Below, piece after piece: positions 1 to 11,300 of a stretch of DNA of 64,000 nt. This DNA is from Psettodes erumei (Eukaryota > Chordata > Actinopteri > Pleuronectiformes > Psettodidae). Positions within the stretch are counted from its first letter, which is position 1. Each line of letters starts with the position of its first letter. The notes under the pieces were generated by a model. It was not told where the DNA came from. It searched no databases and worked only from the letters and a program-made list of their open reading frames with translations. The DNA lies in NCBI GenBank assembly GCA_016785225.1, contig JAFBJZ010000224.1:639001-703000 (forward strand), written 5' to 3'. The translations under genes and the position numbers were made by a program.

Positions 1-119
1 ACATTCAGAAACTTCTGCCATCTTCTCTTTGAAAAGGAGATGGGGGTTGGGGGCCATAAATATGGATGCCAGTTCAAGTAATGTTGCCTTCTTCCTGCAT
101 GTTCTCGCGTGTGTGTTCC

Positions 120-163
<44 letters not shown>

Positions 164-805
164 GTTGTGTGTGAGAGAAAAGGTGACCAGGCATCTATGT
201 GCAGTCTTTAACCTTTTTGCCTGCACATCCACAAATATGGGTCAGTAATCCCCAAAGTGAGAGCATATTTTGGCAGAAAACAGCAGAACTAAGCTGTTGC
301 TGTTGCTGAGATGCGGGGCGTCACACTTGTCTTGCGTCCCGTTGTCTGGGGCACTGCTGCTATATTTAGCCTGTTGCCATGGAAGCACTTCAGTCACATA
401 AGTAATTGAAATAACTTTCTACACTGACACAGTGATATGTCTCCAAAAGAGGAAAGTTTTTCTGATGTTTTCCTCTGATATTTTCTTTTTCATTCAGATT
501 TTAATCTTCTCAAAGAGAATTCTGGGCTTGCCTGAATGGTGAGGGGATAGATGTGGGCCCTTTTCCCTGAGAATCAACAGGCAGAGGGCCTTTTTACGTT
601 TTTTAATTTTTTTAATATGCATTTCCCCCCCTCAAAATGCATTGTAAACCTGGCTGTACAAGGTCTTCCATCTTTTCTTTTATATTCATATTCAGGTGTT
701 TTTATTTAGGGGAGCAAAATAGGGCAAAAGTAAGTGTTTTCCACAGATGACCACAGATCAAATGAGCAATTAAAATGACCAGTTATCTCATCCTCCGTCT
801 CCCAG
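1..805 (+). other. Intron (3' part) of the gene ending at 1356
   Basis: This stretch has no convincing coding exon. It holds a long (TG)n microsatellite near its start and then AT-rich sequence. It ends in a polypyrimidine-rich acceptor (tctcatcctccgtctcccag, 786-805). A stop codon in the frame of the downstream exon lies at 763-765, so that exon cannot begin further upstream than that. The upstream exons of this gene lie outside the window. Confidence 0.5.
123..161. repeat. (TG)n microsatellite
   Basis: About 19 uninterrupted TG units are followed by a GGGG run and further TG-rich sequence. Long TG/CA arrays like this are common in teleost introns and usually vary in length between individuals. 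Confidence 0.95.
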
Positions 806-1356
806 ACGACAGAAGTTCACATGAATCACCGTGGGAATGCCACACTGCTGGCAGCGACCTTGGCACAGATGGCATCAGCAGGGAAGTCACACCTGTGCTG
901 CTCAACAGTCTGGAGCCCCGAGCAGGGGTGGAGACGAATGGGATCGACAGGAGAGGGGGAGATATGTTGACCCTGATGGAGGATGGAGCCACCTTAGAGC
1001 TGGAGGACGGGCGGAGTCCGGTGGAAGAGGCAGGGCACGAGGTGGACGAAGGCGAAGATGAAGAACTGGGTTCTACGGTGGAGGAGGGAGAAGAGGCGGC
1101 CTTGGCGCTGGATGTGCTGCCCACTGAATCGGACCTTCCCTGGCTTCCAGTGAAACTAGCCTCTGTCCATCATTCAGAAGTGGCTCATCAGTCTTGTGAA
1201 ACACAAGACAGTGGTTCTAATAATGTATCTGAACACGCAGAACCCTCTGCTTCAATTCCAGAGAACCAGGACTCGGAGGTGTCAAGTACAGAGCAGTGGG
1301 ACATCCACTGTCGATCTGTGCAGAGTGACACCTGTCACAGTGACAACTTGGTATGA
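806..1356 (+). CDS. Terminal coding exon of an acidic, Ser/Glu-rich protein (possibly ccdc149)
   Basis: The exon follows a good acceptor (CAG at 803-805) and stays open for 551 bases to TGA at 1354-1356. An AATAAA signal follows 150 bases later. The first codon takes one base from the preceding exon, outside the window. About 183 residues are encoded. They are low in hydrophobic residues, with acidic runs around 1003-1100 and a Ser/Glu/Asn-rich tail, so this is probably a disordered C-terminus. An ATG lies in frame at 775, but the acceptor makes an internal exon start more likely. In vertebrates the same-strand neighbour upstream of DHX15 is CCDC149, with SOD3 on the other strand between them in mammals. 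That synteny is the only basis for suggesting ccdc149, since I do not recognise the sequence itself. A chance ORF is less likely because of the length, acceptor and poly(A) signal together. Confidence 0.55.
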
Positions 1357-1530
1357 TCCTACGTCACAGAACGATTTAAGAAGTTTATTTAAACCCCAGT
1401 CCATATCGTTCTTATTGCTGACTGCATTAATCGCCCCTCGTTGAATTCTCACAAAGTAGCCACTGCTCGCCAGCTTCCTGCTCCACCTGACGGCTCTGTT
1501 TCAGTCAATAAAACACAAGAGGAAACACTC
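1357..1530 (+). other. Probable 3' UTR of the upstream gene
   Basis: This is a short non-coding stretch between the stop codon of the terminal exon and the expected cleavage site about 15-20 bases after AATAAA. No other structure was seen. Confidence 0.45.
1507..1512 (+). terminator. Polyadenylation signal AATAAA for the upstream gene
   Basis: A canonical AATAAA lies 150 bases after the stop codon at 1356, with a T-rich stretch (actcttacttttcag) about 15-30 bases downstream. It supports reading 806-1356 as a real last exon. An AATAAA alone is frequent in AT-rich DNA, so confidence is moderate. Confidence 0.5.
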
Positions 1531-2267
1531 TTACTTTTCAGCCACCGTTGACAGAGCCGGAGGTGCGTTTGTATCTAAACAGGCTTGTTACTGCACAGGA
1601 ACAGACGATCTTGAAATCAATGGAGTTGCAAACTTCATGCCCTGCAGGAAGAGTGCAGCTACAAAAATAACAAATATGGCAGCCTCCACTCCTGGTCCCC
1701 GTATTTCCTTCTTCTTTTCCCCTGTGATAAGATAATCCCAATTGTTTGCTTTCCTCCTCTTCCAAGGGGATGCCACCGAGTGCTGCATTTCTTTGTTACT
1801 CTCGGCAGGGTTCCAAATTGGCTCAACAAACCTTGGAATGAATGTGTTGTAGATATCTGTAAATGAATAATATTAATATGAGAGATTCGACTGATGTCTA
1901 TTCATCTGTATGGGTGAATCTTAACTAATCATTCGGTTTTTATTTTTTCCTCATTTAGACATTAAAATTCAGATGAGACTACATGTGCCTTAGACAGTAT
2001 GTGGAAATAATTGATATTTATAAATATAAATGCATAAACATGCAGTATTGTTGTTTGTTATTTTTCCTTGCAGCAAGGGTAATCGCACTGACACAGACAT
2101 GTCAGGATTCATGGAAGAGAATGAAGCAATTATCGCATAGAAAAAAAACGCGTGATTAGTCTTAATTAAATCACATCCAGTTTAAAATCAATTAGAATAT
2201 TTTGAATGTGACAGGCATTGATCAATAAAGGGGCACTGGAGCTCATCTGACAGGGCTTTTGTCTGAC

Positions 2268-2290
2268 AAAAAAGTTTGGGAACCACTGGT
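2268..2290. mobile_element. hAT-terminus-like remnant
   Basis: The string gtttgggaaccactgg (about 2273-2288) is the reverse complement of a CAGTGGTTCCCAAAC-type end, which resembles terminal inverted repeats of many vertebrate hAT/Charlie elements and their non-autonomous derivatives. I did not find a matching opposite terminus or a clear 8-bp target duplication, so at most this is a decayed fragment. Confidence 0.3.
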
Positions 2291-5178
2291 TTTGTGACAT
2301 TGAAAGTTTGACTAATATTTGTATCAGTTCCCTCCTTAAGCTACAAACCCCATGAGAGGGGATTTTATCTGATCAGAACTGCACCCCTGACACAGAAACC
2401 GACTCTTGTGAACTCGGTGTAATATTTGCTCGGGCTCTCACACACAAATGTCAGCTGTTTGATGGCGACGTTCTGAACCAGAAAATGAGGCCAAATCCGC
2501 AGAAAATCACTCTGAATCAGTCATTTCTGAGTGTTCACAAGGTTAGTCTCATTAATTCTAAATGCGGCAGCCTCAGTCTTTTTGATTGTTTTACAGATTA
2601 GAGCCGCTTAACTTGATTCTCTTCCTTCCAGCCTTGGGAGAGAGCATTGTTCCAGCGTCACAAATCCACATTGAGTTGTATAAAATCACACAAATACTGT
2701 GTTTTTGCTTAGAAAATTTTAGAAAGATGTACAACCCTATTTTATACATATATATTTCTTTTCAGCTTAAAATGCTAACATATACACCATAAGTACTACA
2801 GTACGACTGTGTAACTTTGTTAAACTAAAATGCACAGCTTTAAACCACACTGTATTCTGGCACTGTGAACTCGCACACAGACACACCCATTTTGTCGTGC
2901 AGCCCAAGTCCAGAGCCCACTGTGTACTGAGAGTCAGTGGTGACGCCCGCTCTTCCCACATGCAGGTGACAGCTGGCCTCTCCAGGCAGCGTCAAAGCCA
3001 GAATCCATGAACTGCTTATTCTGCAAAAGGCCACATGCTATTTTTAATCTCTGACACAAAATAGAGGCGAGGGGAGAGAGAAAGAATTCGAGCTAGGGAG
3101 CCGCTGGTGTGTACCCGGCGTCGGCCCTGTGCCAGGCAGCTGATCTGGCACACATGCAGGCAGCCTGTTTTGTTTTTGGGTTTTTTCCTAAGGAGTTTAA
3201 GTTCATAAACCAGATGGAATCTGAGCTAATGAAATTACAGAATGATAGCGTTGGGTTCCTTGTAAAGTTGCTGACCAATTTATGTTACTTTGCATGCATG
3301 TAGTGAGCTTTGCATATCTGTTAGAAAAACGCAGCAGCGAGATGCATTGTCCGGTTCAGGGAAGACGTGAGCCATTCCAGCTGCTCTTGTGGGCAAGTCG
3401 GGCATGTGACATGAATTGAAGCTGACAATAGTTTTTGTCTGTCCTGCCTTTAGCTCCTCAACCATTAGCCATTACTTTAATCATTCCCTGCAAGGCAGTC
3501 TCACTGTGTCACATTCAACTGCGGCTTCATTTTCAAAACAATCTGAAGGACATTGCAGTGGAGCAGGTTAAAAAAAAGAGTTGTGTCAGTTCTTTACAAA
3601 AAAAGGAAACAAGTTTGTGCGATCCAGACTGTGAATGTATTTTTGTATGTTTTATATAAAAATAAAACATGCATTGGCCAGGTTTCACGTGAAACGTTGA
3701 GGTGATATCCAGTTAAATAATGCATTATTAGAGCAGGAGCACAACACAAGTCTTAGGTGGTGGTGAAGGCAGTAAAGACAAAATGTCTGACAGTGTATTG
3801 TTTTTCAATAACTACTTGAATTAACCTCATATAGCCACACAAACAACCATAGATACAGTATAGAAGCTGTTACTTGCAGAAGATTCATCAGAACCCCCTC
3901 CTACTCTTGAGGGCTTGGGATCTGACCAGCCAGTATCTGGTCTTGTCACACAGCTGAAAGATTCAGGCTCACTCTCCAGACCCCTGGAGAGGGAAAAAAA
4001 AAGAATTGCTGAGAGCTGTTGTACCCAATCATCACCGTGATAGATAAAAATGGGGCTACGGTACCGGCAACTAGCCCATACCGGAAACTAATCTTAGCCT
4101 TTATCTGTGTCAGTGACATCAACCCAATAGAAGCCAAAAAAAATAATGTGTGTTGCAAAGTCCTCCAATTGGCTTCTTGCCGCTTAAATAACTCAGGTGT
4201 GTGTTTACTTCTCTGTATTGGTGCCTGAAAGAGCGATCAAAGGAGGAATCATTCGTATGTGTGTGTGCATGCCTGTCCTGTGATTTTTGTAGCTTTGTAC
4301 TTTGCTGCTACCCTTTCATGTTTAAGGTGTTTAGATGTACCATATCATATATACTGCAAATCTTATCACAACATCAACCTGCTTTGTTCTGCCCACTTAT
4401 CCCACCCTGCAGTCTGGGTAGTGAGAGAGACCAGCTGGGTCACAGTAATGCTCACCGGCTCTAATAAGTGTGACCAGGGAGCTAGAGGGCCACTGGATGT
4501 GGGAGGGTTTGACACCCCCATCATCTCTGGGTCCTCCAAAGGTTTGAGGGATGGGGGTGGACAGGGGCATTTGGAGACAGCAGTTTCCCAGCCAACCACT
4601 CAGCAGGGTTAATTACTATACCAAGCAGATGCCCCCTTTCCAGTGGTGGTCAATGCCCTTGGTGATCCAAGCTTCATTCGCTCACCTTTTTTTTTTTTTT
4701 TTTTTTCATGCTCACCTGAGTTTTATCATGTGGTGCCTCGTAGACATTTGAGTTCGCCGAGCCCTGCGGATTTGCTCCCCAGGTGTTGCGATTTGAGGAG
4801 TGTAACTTTCTGCTCCGCTGCTGACAAGGCTATTATTATCTGAGATAATAGAGGAAAGGAGAAGAGAAAAACAGGCGAGATATGTCATTCATCTTATTCC
4901 TGCTTGTTTCATGTGGAGTTAATAATTTTAATCTATCATAGATGTGATCTGCATAAGTGTATTGTTTGCTTTGTTTGCACTTTAATATGGATTTGCTATC
5001 TGCAACTGCTGTGTCTGTCACATATGAATATGACACCCAATCATTATTGCATCAGCACTCGTGTTAATATAGAAGTTTACCTTATCACAGAAAACTGCCT
5101 GCCACTTATGGTTCTTCGTCCCCTGTGACCTACTGCAGTAGTTTCCACATTACCTGGAGGCAAACGTGCAAGTGACTG

Positions 5179-5213
5179 CAACAACAACAACAGCAGCAGC
5201 AACAACAACAACA
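5179..5213. repeat. (CAA)n/(CAG)n trinucleotide repeat
   Basis: A compound array of CAA and CAG triplets runs directly into an ATG and a GC-rich segment. It is open on both strands (poly-Thr/Ala or poly-Val/Leu) only because of its triplet structure, and there is no sign that it is translated. Confidence 0.85.
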
Positions 5214-5214
5214 T

Positions 5215-5405
5215 GGCTCCCAAGGCCCTGCCGGGAAGCAAGGCTACCAAAGTCACAGGGCGTCGGAAGGTGCGAGAGCTTGCGGACGGCCGATAAGCAG
5301 AGAGGCCGCACTGGAGGGTCAGCACGTAGCCGCGGCACATACAGTCAGATCTCTATTAAGATAGAAGATGGTGGCGCTGGCGTGATAAGAGCCGACAGGA
5401 CCTAG
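5215..5405. other. Isolated CpG-rich segment in intergenic DNA
   Basis: CpG dinucleotides and G+C are much denser here than in the AT-rich flanks (for example cgtcggaaggtgcgagag and ggacggccgataag). A YY1-like AAGATGGTGGC occurs near 5366. No splice-supported ORF is attached. It could be a promoter of an unannotated transcript, an enhancer CpG island or an old insertion. The sequence alone cannot decide. Confidence 0.35.
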
Positions 5406-7688
5406 TGATGTGATATCAGTGATGGGGCACTGGTGGAAGTCACCAAATGTCCCCAGCCAGCAAGGGACAAGGGAATCAGGGCTGGACCAAACTTGTTGTT
5501 GAGCATTGGTATAATAAGTTGGTCTCCCAGTTATCTTCATTTAGCATTTTGACCTTAACATTTTTTGTCTGAAATCCTAAAGCTTCTGTATTCAAGTATT
5601 CTTTCTACCCAGATAGAAATTACAAAAAAAACATTCTTTAGAGTATTTTGGTACCATATCAATTGTAGCTATTACAGCTTACTGCAATTCATCAGTGTAG
5701 GAACAGTTCTGTTTTACAGTGCAGCAAAGTATTTGTCTTTATTTCACTTGGTTTGACCAGAATTTCTGTCGAGGCAACAAAAATATAGTACAGAAGAAAA
5801 TATTCTTTAAGAGATTGATTCAAAGTAAGCAGCTTTGGTATTTCATCAAAGTTCAAGAATGTCTTTTCAGCCCAACATTTGTTGCACTTGTTGACAAGAT
5901 AGCGTATCATTAGCCATGCAATTTAAAGATAGGAGAAGAGTCACTGCATTGCGGTGGTTGAGGTTTGGTTGTGTTTTCCCACAGGATTATTTTTCATTGC
6001 CCCATGCCTTTTCATTCCGTTAACAGGTGAATCTGTGTCTGTACTCCCTCAGTTCCCCTCTTCTCATTCATTTACAGCAGTATCACCCAATCATCAAAGG
6101 ACTTTTCTGTGGATCCCAGGCTGACCCTCGAACAGTATGGTGCTGGACTTCATTTCAAAGGTAGCACTGTATTATTGTAGTTTATGATTTCAACAAGAAA
6201 ATCTAATCCCAATGCAGATGACAAATTAAAATAAACATAATACGGTTATGTTTATTTCATTTTGCAGTATAATAATTTTAAAACACTATATTATTATGCT
6301 GAGTTTGTACATCTTCAGGTAAAACTACCTTACTTACAGTATGATAGTAAAACCCACACCAATTCCCCAGGTTGTAATTTTCAAAATAAGTGAATTTTGC
6401 AATTGAATTCATTCAACTCCATGTTTATGGTTGAAAATGTATTTGAAATTTTTGCAAAGCATCAGCACATTTAGCAAAAACTCCAATAACCTCCATGCAA
6501 AGCACAGTTAATTCTCTGTTGTCCAATTGTATGACATGTCTCATCCTTATAAAATTTCATTGTTAGCCAAGAGACTTGTTAAAAGGTCTTGTTAATGCTG
6601 TATTAGCACATTATGCAATCCCACAAACTGCACAGAAAAGTGTGTAAGCACATTACAAATAAGCACTGATTACTATAATATGTAACTATGTGACCTGATG
6701 TTTTGTATCTCTGAAGTTCCTTTGTTTCATTTTTGTTTTGTTTTGTGTCCCTTCATGGGTTTTTTGTGCCTCTTTTAGTGAGATCGCTGAGGTGATGCAC
6801 AACTCAGTAACCTCAGCATAAATTCAAAAGCATATATTGGATTGGATTTGGTTGGCAGGTACTCAGTATTAAGGAGTCAAGCACAGGTGCCCCTTGGCCT
6901 GTGAGACCTCTGGGTTTATGCCTTTTAATCTATACATTTTACAATATTGTATGAAATGAACATATAGGGCACAATCGCTTCTGCACTATTTTTTCCTCTG
7001 GAATAATGTAAATTATTGCCTTTATTTAAAAAGAAAATCTTCTCGTTATAGTTCTTTCACGCTGGGGGTTGCACTTTGAATCCTTGTAGCAATTTTTTAA
7101 GTGATTGGTCCCGAGTATTGTCAATGCTCCCCCTGCCAGCTCTGCTGCTATGTTGCCAGAGCTATTTCATACACAATTGGACTGCTATTTAATAGCCTGT
7201 GAAAGAGAGACGGATAGAAAGGTGGAAAATCCCCAGTATTTTAAATTATCCTTGAATATTAGAGCATTATGACTTTGTTCTAACGTTGACTTCTCCTTAA
7301 CCATCACCATCAATCCCTCTGCTATAAGCAATGAGCCATTCGCCATTATGCAGCTTGTTAACAATGTCCAAGCTGTGTAATTACCTGTGTCAACGGCAAT
7401 GATTGTGTTCAGTAACAGATTATTCATCACTTTATAATTGTAGAGGTTTAAAAGTGGTATTTAAACATAGAAGTAAAAAATGTCCGTGCTCTTTCATGCT
7501 CATTCACCCGAGGCTGTGGTAAAAGACAGTGAAAAATAAGAATTGGACAAAAATAACTTTAAAGAAAGTCAAGTTCAAAGAATATATGTTGAATTTTTTT
7601 TTTTAATTTAAATGTAAAATGTCACAATATTTATTCCCCAGAACTGCATTTGCTCTTCCGCACAGCAGGGTTCCAGCATCACCATGAG

Positions 7689-7705
7689 TTGTGTGTGTGT
7701 GTGTG
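7689..7705. repeat. (TG)n short microsatellite
   Basis: Eight or so TG units followed by a G run, about 600 bases upstream of the dhx15 start codon. Confidence 0.9.
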
Positions 7706-7883
7706 GGGGCTTTTTACCCCATTTGATCAATGCATCAGTACATCCAGCACCCAACACTATTCTGAACTTTGTTCTGTTTGATGCACATTTCGACATATGA
7801 CATATTTGCAGATACTGTGGGTTGCTCCGTGCACGAGACACCGACCTGCCTGTGTACTGCAGCCTTGGACTGAAGGGGGCGAG

Positions 7884-7914
7884 GCTCTCGCTCTCTCTCT
7901 CCCTCCCTCTCTCT
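7884..7914. repeat. CT-rich tract upstream of dhx15
   Basis: A pyrimidine tract (CTCTCT and CCCTCCCTCT) sits at the upstream edge of the dhx15 CpG-rich promoter region. GA/CT tracts are common near vertebrate promoters, but no specific function can be read from it. Confidence 0.8.
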
Positions 7915-7949
7915 ATCTGTCTGAGTGTGTATGTGTGCGCGCGTTTGTG

Positions 7950-8295
7950 TGTGTTTTGGCGCGCACATCATCATCATCCCCGAGAAGCGGCAGACCTCCT
8001 GCATCCTCCTCCGCATCCCAGGAGCCACTGCATTGCCTCTGCACGCGCCGCGACAGACCTTCTGCAGACGGCACCATGTGCAGGACTCGGTGAAGCCTCG
8101 ACCTCGAATTTTTCAGAGCGTGTTCGCCGGATCTCACGGTTAAATCGCGGCTTTCGAGTCATTTTGTCAAAGATAATAATGATGAGGTAAGAGCTTCCGG
8201 TCGCCATTTTGCCGGTGTTTAACGGTTTAGGGAGAATGTGCATGGAATAATTAGTCTCCTTAGAACCGCTGTTTTGGACCGATACCGGTGGCAGC
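7950..8295 (+). promoter_or_regulatory. dhx15: CpG-rich, TATA-less promoter and 5' UTR of dhx15
   Basis: CpG density rises sharply here (gcgcgcacatc, cgagaagcggcag, cacgcgccgcgac) and stays high into the first exon. There is no TATA box at a suitable distance. A YY1-type site lies about 85 bases before the start codon. This is the usual architecture of a housekeeping gene with dispersed transcription starts. A four-codon upstream ORF (ATG ATG AGG TAA, 8179-8190) would be present in any mRNA starting upstream of it, and a GTAAGA donor-like string overlaps its end. The exact start site cannot be read from sequence. Confidence 0.6.
8202..8211 (-). promoter_or_regulatory. YY1-type site in the dhx15 promoter
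   Basis: The plus strand reads cgccattttg, which is CAAAATGGCG on the minus strand, matching the YY1 core AANATGGCG. YY1 sites at or just downstream of the start site are typical of ribosomal, splicing and other housekeeping genes. It lies about 85 bases upstream of the dhx15 ATG. Confidence 0.5.
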
Positions 8296-8363
8296 ATGTC
8301 CAAGCGACACCGTTTAGATCTAGGTGACGATTACTCGTCGAGTACAAAAAGGTCCTCTCATGG
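8296..8363 (+). CDS. dhx15: dhx15 exon 1
   Basis: The exon encodes the first 22 residues and two bases of codon 23. It begins MSKRHRLDLGDDYSSSTKRS, close to the known DHX15 N-terminus with its basic nuclear-targeting patch. The start ATG at 8296 has an A at -3 in a CpG-rich setting. The donor is GTATGT at 8364, after TCTCATGG. Confidence 0.93.
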
Positions 8364-11300
8364 GTATGTAGCGTTAGCATTGCCCGAAACGCTGCTTCGG
8401 TGCCTTTGAACAGTGCTGCAGACTGTTTGTTGTTGTCCCGCTGCTAACGAGCCCTGCTAACGTTAACTCTGAATAATTTGAGATAGCAAGTCAGCACCAA
8501 ATAGTGAAAGGACAACCAGCCTGCACAGCTACTGCTGTTTAAGGGCGAGAGCGGCTAGTGCAGCTAATTTAGCAAACAGTTATCCAGCCACCGGCCTGGT
8601 CTGGTCTGCACATGGTTACATGCTACCCTGTGCTGCGTTAAGCGCTGTGTCCTCGATGGAAATATCACAAATCTCATTAGACAAAGTCAGCGTGTCAGAA
8701 GGGACCCTCAGCGTGTGTCGTTTACATATTATAAGATGAAGATTCGTTTGAGGCTGCACATGGGCCCTACTTTAGCACGGCTAATGTTAGCCGCTAAGCA
8801 TAAATGAGATGTGCTATCAAGTACCACAGTCATGTCTCATCTTACGTCCTAGTTCAGGGTCATTACTCTGGATTTGACATGATTTTGACCTTATGAGGGG
8901 GAAAATGAAACTATGAGGATACATAATCAGTGCATTCGTATATTACATGGAGTCATGAGTTCAGTGTAATGTGTTTAAAAAAAGATACTAGCATCATATC
9001 TGGAGTGCAGACTGCAGCTTCCCTACAGTCAAGGACATGACAGGAAGAGATGCACACGTCCAAACAAGCTGTGTGGTGATGGTGTATTTCAGATCTGTTC
9101 TGTATCTAACTCACACGTGCAAGTGCAAAACTGAATACTGAGTTGTTCATAAACAATGTAGTTGTGCTGCAGACACGGAAGTTAAAAAAGTTGTTTTAAA
9201 AAAAAAAAAAAAGGATATAGCAATAGCTAGCTAATTTGCATTGGCATATTATGGTGTTATTGTCATTTCTAACCATCATTCATTGCTGGGAGAATTTAGA
9301 ATCAGTGTTGCTATTAAAATGAGACACAGTCACATCTTTCCATCTGAATACACTCTCGATTGCATGATCCATGTGCAGCAAAGTAGCTTACTCGAAGTTA
9401 CCTTAAAGTCACCACTGTGCACAACATTTCCAGCTCATGTAGGGACCCACATGGTTCCTATTTTTATCTGAAGCTATTAAATACCTTTTCCTGGAATAGG
9501 GGGAAAAATTGCTGTGGATTGTTGGCAGTTCGTTTATTCATGACCTTTGCATGCTACACTTGATTAGGCTGTGCTTTTTGCCACTGTGAATAAGAATGAG
9601 CTTTAACCTTTTCATATGATTTTTAAGAACAGAACTTGACATGGGCTAATATTTGTGCACTGTCCGTTCCATGTCGTGCCTTTTATGTTTAGTTCAATCT
9701 CCTGTTGTGTTTTCACTGGACTGTTTCAAGGCCACAATTGAACCTCGTTTCTGTGTGTGCATCCCTCCATACAGCCAGTTGGAGTTCTTTAGAATGTTTG
9801 TGGTGATTTAAATTGGTTAGTTTGTGTGGCAATGCTTCATCAGATATTAACCTCATGCATCTTCCTCCAAACAGGCGTGACCACAACAGAGACAGGGACC
9901 GTGATGAACGGTCGAGGGACAGGGACCGTGACCGGGATCGAGACCGTGACCGAGACGGGAATGTGAAGTCATCCGTGGCGCCCAACATCCCGGCCGCTTT
10001 CATTGGAGGCTTTTTTAAGCAAACCCCCGTACAGCAGCAAATCAACCCCTTCACCAACCTGCCCCACACGCCACGCTACTATGAGATCCTCAAGAAGCGG
10101 CTGCAGCTGCCCGTGTGGGAGTACAGAGAGAGCTTCACTGACATCCTGATGCGGAACCAGTCTTTTGTGCTTGTGGGAGAGACAGGCTCTGGAAAGACCA
10201 CACAGGTAGAAAAGCAGAAGGTTTAGCAACACCAGCACTTGGCTGGCAGTTGCCCCTGCAAATTTTTTTATTGTGGATTGACTGAAATCTGTCAAATAAA
10301 ATTTAAAATTCAGTGCTAGAAGTGGTGTGATAATACCATAAAAACAGGGTGTTATGAGCAGATGATGCATTTCCAACAGTTTCTTTGTGAAGTTGATTCA
10401 CAGTATGGGGTGATTAGATTTATTTTGAGTTGTTGAAAGAGCTGGGTTGTCTGTTTTTTAAATTTGCAAGTGAGAAGATTAGAGTAAATCACAGGATGAG
10501 CCTTGGACTCCTCCTGAGGGGAATATAAACAATCTTCTCAAATGGTGTAATCTTGTCAGTGCTTTCTGCCTTGTGTGTGTTCTACACAGTCACCATGCCG
10601 ACATACAAATAGTGTTTAGTCCGGGCCACATTTATGGAACTTTAAAGATGGTCATCAGAGGTGATTGCTCTGTCTTCACAAACTGTTTCTGTTTTGAAGC
10701 TCACAGGAGGCGCCTACCTTCACGATGATTTACATAAATATTTGCTGTTGCACTATTATCTCTTACTTTTGGAGGGAAAAGTGCAATATGAACATGCGCT
10801 TGCTAATTAGTTTCATCCTTCGACATCTCCTGCCTCTGAATAATCTCACCTCTTTGTTTTTTTTTTCATTTAAAGAATTCCTCTCATCTCTTTTACCAAC
10901 GGTCTCCTCAGCTCAAAGAAAACCCGACTTGTCTTCCAGATCCCTCAGTGGTGTGTGGACATGGTGCGGTCCATGCCAGGACCGAAGAGAGCGGTGGCCT
11001 GCACCCAGCCCAGGAGGGTGGCGGCCATGAGCGTGGCTCAGAGGGTGGCAGATGAGATGGATGTCATGCTGGGCCAGGAGGTGGGCTATTCCATCAGGTT
11101 CGAGGACTGCAGCTCTGCCAAGACCGTACTCAAGTAAGAAGGCCATTTAAAAAGTCAGAATCGTCCCATCTTACTTAACGTTAAAAGCACGCTGCTGGAT
11201 AACAGCAGAAGCCTGTGAGCTACATAAAAGCCTTGTACCTGTTATAATCTAGAATTAATTCAATAAACAAATGGGCTGCTCAAAGTATCACATAAAATGT

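Larger units (their letters stand above)
1531..7860. other. Intergenic region between the upstream gene and dhx15
   Basis: No exon with coding character and paired splice or poly(A) signals was recognised on either strand. The region is mostly AT-rich single-copy-looking DNA. It contains a hAT-terminus-like remnant near 2268, a poly(T) run at 4687-4706, a CAA/CAG repeat at 5179 next to an isolated GC/CpG-rich segment (5215-5405), and a short (TG)n at 7689. The roughly 700-base single-exon coding region expected for SOD3, which lies here in mammals, was not seen. Confidence 0.6.

Noticed and set aside
775..805. ATG at 775 as a true translation start
   Set aside because: The open frame continues through a strong pyrimidine tract and CAG acceptor at 786-805, there is no promoter upstream, and a poly(A) signal follows. 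An internal terminal exon is the simpler reading.
9813..9874. ATG- or GTG-initiated extension of dhx15 exon 2 upstream of 9875
   Set aside because: The extension reads through the intron 1 acceptor. Exon 1 at 8296 gives the known DHX15 N-terminus and joins in frame.
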